From contig NZ_JAJJWI010000014.1 in the NCBI RefSeq assembly GCF_020907275.1, forward strand, positions 79,373 through 143,372: a stretch of DNA of 64,000 nucleotides. The letters run 5' to 3'. Shown here in pieces: positions 26,039 to 33,581 of this stretch. How positions within the stretch are numbered: position 1 is the first letter of the stretch; each line of letters begins with the position of its first letter. The notes under the pieces were generated by a model, which worked only from the letters and a program-made list of their open reading frames with translations, made no database searches and was not told the DNA's origin. Source of the DNA: Pontibacter silvestris. GTDB lineage: Bacteria > Bacteroidota > Bacteroidia > Cytophagales > Hymenobacteraceae. The position numbers and the translations under genes were made by a program.

Positions 26039-26671
26039 ATGAATACAATAACAGACAACCAAGTAATAGAAACACTCCAAAAGCTTCATCAGGCAGCAAA
26101 GGATGATCATGTTTCCCGCTCTCAGCAAAAACAAAAGGCGGCAGAACAAGGGATAGCGTTTAACCGCTCATGGGCTACCGCTTATATGGCTGTAAGCCCT
26201 GAACAAGGTGATTTTCTTCACTTCTTGGTAACTGTTTCCAAGGCAAAGACAATTGTTGAGTTTGGCTGTTCTTTCGGAATCTCTACCATTTACCTGGCTG
26301 CCGCTGCACGCGATAACAAAGGTAGTGTTATAACAACTGATCTTGAACCCAATAAGGTGGCTGGTGCCCGTAAAAATATAGATGATGCAGGCCTTGGAGA
26401 CACCGTAACCATATTGCAGGGTAATGCTACACAAACACTTTCTTCCGTTGACGGTTTCATTGACTTCCTGTTTTTGGATGGAGCAAAAGAACTGTATCTG
26501 CCAGTGCTCCAGATGCTTCAACCAAAACTAAGCAAGGGTGCCATTATTGTTGCTGATAACGCAGACCATGAGGGTGCCCGTTCTTTTGTTGAACACTTAC
26601 TCCATGCTCAATCTGAGTACACTTCCGTACAGCTTTTTGAGAATCGTATGTTGGCTGCCTGTGTTAAATAG
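26039..26671 (+). CDS. Class I SAM-dependent O-methyltransferase
   Basis: The 210-residue product has the Rossmann motif I VEFGCSFGISTIYLA (about 74-88), an acidic residue after strand 2 (TTDLEPNKV) and FLFLDGAKELYLPVLQ (motif with the metal-binding Asp of the caffeoyl-CoA-type family), then IIVADNADHEG. This is the order of O-methyltransferase family 3 proteins. The substrate is not evident. It stands alone, about 220 bp after the broken hydrolase, with an AraC pseudogene behind it on the other strand. Confidence 0.82.
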   Translation: MNTITDNQVIETLQKLHQAAKDDHVSRSQQKQKAAEQGIAFNRSWATAYMAVSPEQGDFLHFLVTVSKAKTIVEFGCSFGISTIYLAAAARDNKGSVITTDLEPNKVAGARKNIDDAGLGDTVTILQGNATQTLSSVDGFIDFLFLDGAKELYLPVLQMLQPKLSKGAIIVADNADHEGARSFVEHLLHAQSEYTSVQLFENRMLAACVK

Positions 26672-26921
26672 CTTGACCAACATTTGTTCAAGCCGGCGTA
26701 CATATTGATTCCCTTTAAAAGTACTTGCTGTTGCATGAGTTTAAGCTATCCACATTGTTGTTGAATAGCTCAAAGCCTAATGGAAGATATTGTTCATTAG
26801 GTTCAATAGACAATAATCCACTTAGGGATATAAAGTGAATTCTGAAAATAATACTGGAAAGCTTCTTAATCACAATTTAGTTTGATTAGTGCTGTATAGT
26901 AGCATGTTTATGCTATAGAAC

Positions 26922-27389
26922 TCACGCCATAATATACTGCTTTGGTGTTGTACCATACTTTTTGAATGCAGCTATAAAATGAGAAACGCTTTTATAACCT
27001 AGTTCTGCTGAAACATCATTTAGAGGAAATTTCTCCAGTAATATTTTTCTGGCTTTCTCCATTCGCAATTGTATTATATAATTATGAATGGTATTTTCAT
27101 ATAACTGCTTGAAGCTAGCTTCAACTTAAGCTCATTAAACGATACAATTCTATAAGGCTGCTTTATAGCTATAGAGTGTTCCAAGATATGCTTTGGCAGC
27201 TTTAAGCTTATACATCATTTCTTCAGGTACTTCAGAAAAGTTCTCCTTTGAAGAGTTAAGGATATGCATTAAAAGAAAAGCTCCCGTAATTTGCTCTCTG
27301 CATATATTCCTTTTAAATAACCTTCTTACTTATTATTTACTATATCGGTTAAGGTTAAAAATACATTGCTGTAGAGAGGAACCATGTTC
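26922..27389 (-). pseudogene. Decayed AraC-family transcriptional regulator
   Basis: Minus-strand reading across frames rebuilds the C-terminal two thirds of an AraC-type protein: LFKRNICREQITGAFLLMHI, SSKENFSEVPEEMMYKLK, KHILEHSIAIKQPYRIVS, FNELKLK, ASFKQLYENTIHNYIIQLRM, EKARKILLEKFPLNDVSAEL, GYKSVSHFIAAFKKYGTTPK, then QYIMA and stop. The last three blocks are the double helix-turn-helix. Two adjacent stops (near 27340) and at least two frameshifts break it. Nothing recognisable lies further upstream, so the N-terminal part may be gone. Confidence 0.82.
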
Positions 27390-27869
27390 CTACCAAAAGG
27401 CACATACAGCCCTTCTTGTACATTTTAATAAAATTGATCCCTTGTGACCCGTTTCTTGTTACTGGTAAGGAGTAAGGGGATTTTGTGCTATTAGTTTATA
27501 CCAGTGTTTGTTCGGTTCAATGCAAAGGTCCGCTTTATAACCACTGGCTTTAACATCAATTCTCCTTAAAAAAGAACCAATTAATCTGAACGAACAGTTT
27601 TATGTGCATTTAGGATGTTAGTATAAGGGAATGTCCTAAAAGGCACTTTGGGGTATCCTTTGAATAGTAATGGGCTAGATGACAGAAGTTGTTCGTGAAG
27701 AAAAAAGCAGCAGGATATGTCTTCCGTGAAATTGGTCCTTTTTTCGGAAAAATGGGAATTGCGGTCCCCTCAGATCCAGGTTAATTTTGCATTCGAAAAG
27801 AGTAAAGTGCTTAACAGAGAATTCTTCTCGGGCATTCACTATAAAATAAACAAAGAATCAAATTAGCAG
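27390..27869. other. Intergenic gap before the FMN reductase gene
   Basis: No gene can be supported. The left part may hold further decayed sequence of the AraC pseudogene, and the right part contains a promoter-like element (listed separately). Confidence 0.3.
27759..27789 (+). promoter_or_regulatory. Bacteroidota-type promoter of the FMN reductase gene
   Basis: A TTG at 27759-27761 and TAATTTTG at 27782-27789 are 20 bp apart, in line with the -33 TTTG / -7 TAnnTTTG pattern of Bacteroidota promoters. The element is 80 bp before the ATG of the reductase. The match is by eye. Confidence 0.4.
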
Positions 27870-28391
27870 ATGATCACAATTATTTCAGGCACAAACCGAC
27901 CGGGCAGTAATGCGCTGCGGGTTGCAAAATACTATAGGAGAAGGTTTAAGGAGAAAGGCCAGGAAGCAAATTTGCTTCCTCTTACGGAGCTTCCGGCTTC
28001 CCTGATCGAGAGCGACCTCTACGGCAATAGGAGCGAGGAGTTTGCCCGCATACAGGAATTGGTGACTAAGACAGAAAAATTCCTTTTTGTCATACCCGAG
28101 TACAACGGCAGCTTTCCAGGTGTTTTAAAGGCTTTTATAGATGCTTGTGAGTTTCCGGCCAGTTTCTATGAGAAGAAGGCAGCACTGGTAGGCATCTCAT
28201 CCGGCAGGCAGGGCAACCTGAGAGGGGTGGAACACTTTACGGGAATAGCCAATCATATGCACCTGCATGTCATGCCGCTGAAGATATACTTGTCAGGCAT
28301 TGAGGCCGAGCTGGACGATAACAGCAACCTACACAAAGAGGGCACTGTAAAGTTCACGGATGAGCAGATAAATAAGTTCATCTCCTTCTAA
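27870..28391 (+). CDS. NAD(P)H-dependent FMN reductase
   Basis: This 173-residue flavodoxin-like protein begins MITIISGTNRPGSNALRVAK, a phosphate-binding loop for FMN, and has FVIPEYNGSFPGVLKAFIDA (about 71-90), the family signature for flavin binding. These enzymes pass electrons from NAD(P)H to FMN or quinones in the cytoplasm. The length is typical. It is followed by an ACP-like gene at about 110 bp, without overlap. Confidence 0.88.
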   Translation: MITIISGTNRPGSNALRVAKYYRRRFKEKGQEANLLPLTELPASLIESDLYGNRSEEFARIQELVTKTEKFLFVIPEYNGSFPGVLKAFIDACEFPASFYEKKAALVGISSGRQGNLRGVEHFTGIANHMHLHVMPLKIYLSGIEAELDDNSNLHKEGTVKFTDEQINKFISF

Positions 28392-28504
28392 AAATTCTAC
28401 TGCCATATAAGCCTGCCTCAACAGGTAAGCACTTTAGCTGTTGAGGCAGATTGTAACAGGCTGATGGATTAAAGTAGAAAGTATTACCGTTAATTCTTTT
28501 TCCT

Positions 28505-28795
28505 ATGTATGATGTTCGCAGTGTTATTCGTTTTGAATTGGCCCGGCTTATAAGTAGCCTCAAGGGCAAGGACCTCACCAAAATGCTGTTCAGTAGCTCC
28601 TTCAGTGAACTTGAACTTGGTATTGTTGATGTCATAGACCTGATGTATGAAGTAGAGAGGGAATATTTCATACATGTCCCTGACAAGTACCTGATCAATT
28701 CTCTGGAGGATGTTGTCAGTGTGATATGCGGCAATTCCTCTTCAGAAACCTTTCTCTATACAAGCAGTGCACCCGCAAAAGCCTTTTGGTATTAA
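28505..28795 (+). CDS. Acyl-carrier-protein-like small protein without the usual serine
   Basis: The 96-residue acidic helical product contains FSELELGIVDVIDLMYEVE followed by IHVPDKYLINSLEDVVSVI, which follows the helix II-helix III order of acyl carrier proteins. In a normal carrier the start of helix II reads DSL or DSI, with the Ser holding the phosphopantetheine arm; here the matching stretch reads GIV, so the attachment residue is missing. It may be a non-carrier relative or a chance likeness. No fatty-acid or polyketide gene is nearby. Confidence 0.5.
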   Translation: MYDVRSVIRFELARLISSLKGKDLTKMLFSSSFSELELGIVDVIDLMYEVEREYFIHVPDKYLINSLEDVVSVICGNSSSETFLYTSSAPAKAFWY

Positions 28796-28829
28796 GTGTT
28801 GGTGCCTCCCTGTTTACAGACAGTTTGCT

Positions 28830-29231
28830 ATGCTACTAACAAAATGGGCAATGGACCCCATGCACTCAGAGGTGCATTCTAGAGTAAAGTACCTGGCATC
28901 TCCAAGCTAATCGGCTCATCCAGAAGTTTCAGCGGGGGCGCAACTTCCCCAAGCGATGGCTTTGAGGATGCGGAGGTATCTTTCGGTCTGCTGGCTATAA
29001 AAGGCATCACAAAGATAATTGAGCTGGATGTAGAGTTCGGCGGGTGGACAACGGATACAGGGGGTAACAAGAAAGCTAGCTTTGAGGTGAGCGGCAGTGT
29101 AAGCCAATGGGAGTTTGGGCTTACCTTCAACAACAGGTGGAATGGTGCTGAGCGAGGAGATAAAGCTTATAGCCATTATTCAGCTTTTCAAGGAAGCGAC
29201 ATCCCCATCACCTGATGCCTTTACCTGCTGA
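28830..29231 (+). pseudogene. YceI-family protein gene with internal deletion and frameshifts
   Basis: The frames join as KWAMDPMHSEVHSRVKYL, GISKLIGSSRSFSGGATS, DGFEDAEVSFGLLA, IKGITKIIELDVEFGGWTT, GGNKKASFEVSGSVSQWEFG, then GMVLSEEIKLIAIIQLFKEA and stop. This is the order of a YceI polyisoprenoid-binding-type protein. About 60 residues of the middle are missing between the third and fourth blocks, and at least two frame changes occur. No signal peptide is present, as in the cytoplasmic YceI subgroup. It lies directly in front of an intact AraC regulator. Confidence 0.82.
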
Positions 29232-29286
29232 ATCTTGCGCATTATCGTTATATTTAAAAATTGTTAAGCATACTAAAAGACGAGAA

Positions 29287-30237
29287 ATGGCTGATTCCAC
29301 TACACTCCCCTCTGATGTCGCACCTATGCTGGATATAAGCTCTACTATCCGGTACTATCTGTCGCAGAAGAAAAAAGCGCCGCAAACTTTTGGAATGAAC
29401 AAGTACGAAAGTCTGGAGGATGGGAGAGACTTTGCTGTGTTGAGCAACGAGGGAGGGACGACTAGTGGGCCACCCGTCAAAACAGATCATTTTGCGCTAA
29501 TTCTGTGCTTGAGGGGTAGCAGCACCAAAACAGTGGGGCAGTTTACCTTTGAGGTACAGCCCCAGACGGTCCATTTGGTGTCACCTGGCATCATCAACTC
29601 TTATGAAAACTCTACAAGCGATCTACTCCTTTACATGCTGCTTTTCAGGCGGGAGTTCCTTGATGAGAGTTTCATAAGTGGATCTATAGTGGACAACCTG
29701 CTGCTGATGAACCCGGACTACCCACCGGTTTATACTCTGGACACCTACAGCTTTGGTGCGATGAAGGCCTGCTTCGAGAAAATCAGCGATGAGTTCGACA
29801 GGGGAGGGGCTTTCCACCTGAACATCATTCGCCTGCAGATGCTGCAGCTGTTCTATGAGATGAACAGGGCCTGTGAAGCCTGCCTGTTGGGCTTTAGCAA
29901 GCACATGAACAGGCAGTATCAACTGACCCATGGCTTTAAGATGCTGATAGAAGAGAATTTCCTGACAAAGCGGACAGTGAATGAGTATGCCGACTTGTTG
30001 AACATCTCAGCCAAGCACCTGAGTGAATCGGTAAAGCGGGAGACAGGGGAGAGCGCCCTGGAGATCATCCACCGGAGGCTGCTACGGGAGGCGCAGTACC
30101 TTCTTTCCTATTCCTCCTGGAGCATAAAAGAGGTTGCCGAACACCTGCAGTTCGACACTGCCTCGCACTTTAGCCGCTTCTTTAAACAAAAGACAGGCCT
30201 CAACCCAAGTCAGTACAGTGCTGCTGCCGTATTTTAG
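29287..30237 (+). CDS. AraC-family transcriptional regulator
   Basis: The 316-residue product has an N-terminal cupin-like sensing part (about 50-160) and a C-terminal pair of helix-turn-helix motifs: TVNEYADLLNISAKHLSESV and SIKEVAEHLQFDTASHFSRF, then KQKTGLNPSQYS, the classic AraC ending. I chose the ATG at 29287 because the sequence before it (from 29215) overlaps the YceI pseudogene and is not family-like. Regulators of this kind often sit beside YceI, oxidoreductase or hydrolase genes; the neighbour here is broken, so its target is uncertain. Confidence 0.87.
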   Translation: MADSTTLPSDVAPMLDISSTIRYYLSQKKKAPQTFGMNKYESLEDGRDFAVLSNEGGTTSGPPVKTDHFALILCLRGSSTKTVGQFTFEVQPQTVHLVSPGIINSYENSTSDLLLYMLLFRREFLDESFISGSIVDNLLLMNPDYPPVYTLDTYSFGAMKACFEKISDEFDRGGAFHLNIIRLQMLQLFYEMNRACEACLLGFSKHMNRQYQLTHGFKMLIEENFLTKRTVNEYADLLNISAKHLSESVKRETGESALEIIHRRLLREAQYLLSYSSWSIKEVAEHLQFDTASHFSRFFKQKTGLNPSQYSAAAVF

Positions 30238-30499
30238 GTGAGACAAGGCATGCTCAAACAAAGAACATCCTGACGGCCTCTGTTGCTGCTTCTTTCAGTA
30301 AATTTGTTTTTGTCTTTATCCAGCATCAGATAGTATTTTCAATACAATTTTGCATTTACAATTTTTTTGAACAATATACGAGATGTATTTCTTTGCTTTA
30401 GACTGTTTGATAAACATGAAAGGAATGAAGGCATTATTGTAGCGTGAAGTAATAGCCTTGCTTCCTCATTATTATCTGTTACACCACGTTGTTTTTATT

Positions 30500-32473
30500 A
30501 TGTATTACAATCTGATCAGAATTAAAAAAACAAAAATCGTTGCACTCCTGGTCCTCTGTCTTTTCCAACTGACATCTTTTAAGGCTTTTGCCCAGGTAAA
30601 GTTACCGGAGCTTGTAAGTGATGGCATGATACTGCAAAGAAACGCCAAAACGAAAGTTTGGGGATGGGCTAGTCCCGGGGAAAAGGTCACGGTAAATTTT
30701 AACAGAAAGACTTACAGGGCCACTACCGATGCAAATGGGAAGTGGGCGATAACACTTGCTCCGATGAAAGCTGGTGGTCCTTATACCATGGACATCAAAG
30801 CCAGCAACCAGATCACCATTAAGGATATCTTGTTAGGAGATGTTTATTTAGCTTCCGGACAATCGAATATGGTGCATCAAATGTCACTGCATAGTATTAC
30901 ATATGCTGATGATATTGCCACTGCTAACTACCCGCAGATAAGGCATTTCTGGATTCCTACAACTACCAACCTGGAAGGCCCTGCCACCGATTTGCCTCAG
31001 TCATCGTGGAAATCAGCTAATCCGGAGGATGTAAATAATTTCTCCGCCGTTGCTTATTTCTTTGCCCGAAAGCTTTACAACCAATATAAAATTCCGATTG
31101 GCCTGATCAATGCCAGTGTAGGCGGCACCCCCATTGAGGCTTGGATGAGTGAAGAAGGCCTGAAGGATTTCTCCTCTACACTCGCGACTGTTAACAGAAA
31201 CAGAGACACCAGTTACGTTAATTCTATCAAGCGGCGTGCGATAGCTGCCGCCAATGCAAACAGGCAAAAAGCAGAGCAGGATAAGGGACTGACAGATGCG
31301 GTGAAATGGTACGAAACCGCTTATGAGTCCAAGGGCTGGCGAAACATCAACATTCCTGGTTATTGGGAAGACCAGGGTATCAAAAACCTGAATGGCGCTG
31401 TCTGGTACCGCCGCGAAATAGATGTACCGGCATCCATGACCGGTGTACCGGCAAAAGTACATTTAGGCCGCATTGTAGACGCGGATGTTTTATACATTAA
31501 TGGGGAGCAGGTGGGCAGCACAGGCTACCAATACCCGCAGCGAAGGTACAGTCTGCCTGCCGGCACTTTAAAACCTGGGAAAAACCTTTTTGTGGTAAGA
31601 GTGCAAAACCATGGCGGTAAAGGCGGATTTGTCCCGGACAAACCTTATTACATAGAAGCGAATAATCAAACCCTTGACCTGAAAGGCTACTGGCAATATA
31701 AAGTAGGCGAAGTCTATCGCCCGGTTAGTGGCAACGGAAACAGTGGTGGCTTCAATGCGCAAAACCAACCCACTGCTTTATATAATGCCATGGTGGCTCC
31801 GGCTACGGACTACACGCTGAAAGGAATTTTGTGGTACCAGGGGGAAAGTAACGCCGGTAACCCGACGGAATATAAAAAGCTGTTACCAGCTTTAATAAGC
31901 GACTGGCGGGATAAATGGCAGCAAGGTAGTCTCCCGTTCCTTTATGTGCAGCTTCCGAATTTTATGGAAGTGAATTACCTGCCTTCTGAAAGCAACTGGG
32001 CCCTGATGCGAGAGGCTGCCCTGGAAAGTCTATCGGTGCCTAACACTGCCATGGCCGTGACCATTGACTTGGGGGAGTGGAACGATATTCATCCAGATAA
32101 TAAAAAAGATGTAGGGGAACGGTTAGCACTGGCTGCTCAAAAGCTTATTTACGGAGAAAAGAACCTAGTTTCGTCCGGTCCACTTTTTCAATCCGCTAAA
32201 ATCGAGGATGATAAAATTGTTCTGAGTTTTACTGATACCGGTAGCGGGTTAACCTCCATTGATGGGGAAGAGCTGAGCTGGTTTGCCATAGCCGGAGCCG
32301 ATAAAAGCTTTGTTTGGGCCAAAGCCAGAATCGAAGGAAATAAGGTGGTGGTGTGGAGCGATGAAGTTTCAGAACCAAGATATGTCCGCTATGCCTGGGC
32401 CGATAACCCTGATGGAGCCAATTTATATAACAAAGAAGGTTTGCCGGCTTCTCCATTCCGGACTGATGATTAG
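30500..32473 (+). CDS. Sialate O-acetylesterase-type carbohydrate esterase, exported
   Basis: This 657-residue exported enzyme removes acetyl groups from sugars. The signal peptide (about 8-32, ending AFAQ) is followed by a beta-domain (VSDGMILQRNAKTKVWGWAS), the catalytic block ASGQSNM (Ser122) and a late block NDIHP with D529 and H531, completing the Ser-Asp-His triad of SASA-family esterases. A jelly-roll insert (about 270-400) splits the catalytic domain. I chose the ATG at 30500 because a good signal peptide starts there. It is one of two paralogues that flank the GH2 gene. Confidence 0.88.
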   Translation: MYYNLIRIKKTKIVALLVLCLFQLTSFKAFAQVKLPELVSDGMILQRNAKTKVWGWASPGEKVTVNFNRKTYRATTDANGKWAITLAPMKAGGPYTMDIKASNQITIKDILLGDVYLASGQSNMVHQMSLHSITYADDIATANYPQIRHFWIPTTTNLEGPATDLPQSSWKSANPEDVNNFSAVAYFFARKLYNQYKIPIGLINASVGGTPIEAWMSEEGLKDFSSTLATVNRNRDTSYVNSIKRRAIAAANANRQKAEQDKGLTDAVKWYETAYESKGWRNINIPGYWEDQGIKNLNGAVWYRREIDVPASMTGVPAKVHLGRIVDADVLYINGEQVGSTGYQYPQRRYSLPAGTLKPGKNLFVVRVQNHGGKGGFVPDKPYYIEANNQTLDLKGYWQYKVGEVYRPVSGNGNSGGFNAQNQPTALYNAMVAPATDYTLKGILWYQGESNAGNPTEYKKLLPALISDWRDKWQQGSLPFLYVQLPNFMEVNYLPSESNWALMREAALESLSVPNTAMAVTIDLGEWNDIHPDNKKDVGERLALAAQKLIYGEKNLVSSGPLFQSAKIEDDKIVLSFTDTGSGLTSIDGEELSWFAIAGADKSFVWAKARIEGNKVVVWSDEVSEPRYVRYAWADNPDGANLYNKEGLPASPFRTDD

Positions 32474-32838
32474 TACACCTCATTTGAATCAATCCACCAT
32501 CGTGAAAAAACAATTTACCTTCTGTTTGCCCTGGCAATGTCTTCAGCTTTTGCCAGCAGGCTATAACCGGGGCAACATCTAGTACTAGTAGTACCCGCCG
32601 TAGTTAGTTATACTACCGAATAGGATCATCAGCACTTGGTATATAGGCATTATGTGTTTGGGACAGTAGTGATGAAAAAGCATCAAACCTTGTAAACAAC
32701 GGCTAAGCGTTGGCTAGTCCTTATCTGAACCTGCTGCAGGTATTTAACAATAAGCGAAGTAGCATGGGGATAGAATAAAAAGTGTGACTTAGGTTATTTT
32801 CTTTGTTTTAAAAGGATAGAGAGGACGAAACGCTACAG
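32474..32838. other. Intergenic gap before an IS3 relic
   Basis: I see no gene here. It may contain further eroded sequence of the IS3-type transposase relic to its right. Confidence 0.3.
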
Positions 32839-33372
32839 CGTAAGCGCAACGTCTTCTCCCTTCAGGGACTGCCCCACCAGAATGTTGGGCACTGGCAACT
32901 ATAATTACACACTACAGTTAAGCAGTGGAATTTCCTGTGAGTCGAAGAGCTGGTCTGCCACAAAGTCCATCGATCAACAATCATAGGTAGTAGAGAGTTC
33001 TGGGCGGGCGGCACCTTAGAGCGGTAATACCAGCCTGAGCGGTGAAGCTGCACTACCTTACAGGCCCTTGTGATGGAAACGCGGTAATCCTAGGCCAACC
33101 CTGAAGCCAGCCTAGCTAAAGGGACTGGCTTCAAAGCTTCTTTCGCAATACATCCTGCAGCATTTGTGTGTCCAAACTCAGGTCCGCCACCATTGCTTTA
33201 ACTGCCGGTGCTTATGAGTTCGGATACTCCTAAACCTCCATATTTTTTCTTCCTTTGTAGAAGGTGACCTCCGAAATAATCATCTTGCGGCACACTTCTG
33301 CGACAGCCCCCCTGTCTCTTACTGCTTGATGGCGAAGATGATTTGCGCCTCGGTAAGTTTTGTCTTTTTCAT
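32839..33372 (-). pseudogene. Decayed IS3-family transposase (OrfA and start of OrfB)
   Basis: From the ATG at 33372 on the minus strand the frame reads MKKTKLTEAQIIFAIKQ and stop, then in other frames AEVCRKMIISEVTFYKGRK, MVADLSLDTQMLQDVLRKKL, and VVQLHRSGWYYRSKV. These are the OrfA helix-turn-helix, the leucine-zipper end and the start of OrfB of IS3-family elements (IS407-like). A final fragment resembles the DFVADQLFD block of the integrase core. Several stops and frameshifts make it inactive. Confidence 0.75.
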
Positions 33373-33581
33373 GTCAATTCGTTTTGTTTAAGTACGACGA
33401 ATCGCCCGTTTCTTCTATTTTACAATGGTCTGGTTTTTCGGGGGGAGGTCTCAAGCATTGTATAGTTTTGAAAGCAAAATACTGTAGCAAATCCGAAGTG
33501 CTCAATTCTCTTTTGAATAAATAAAATTGCTGCTTAGCTCCGAAGCTTTAACTTTACTCTTTATATCATTAAGCTTCATTT

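Noticed and set aside
27193..27447. 84-codon plus-strand frame
   Set aside because: It is antisense to the AraC pseudogene, which explains the sequence better.
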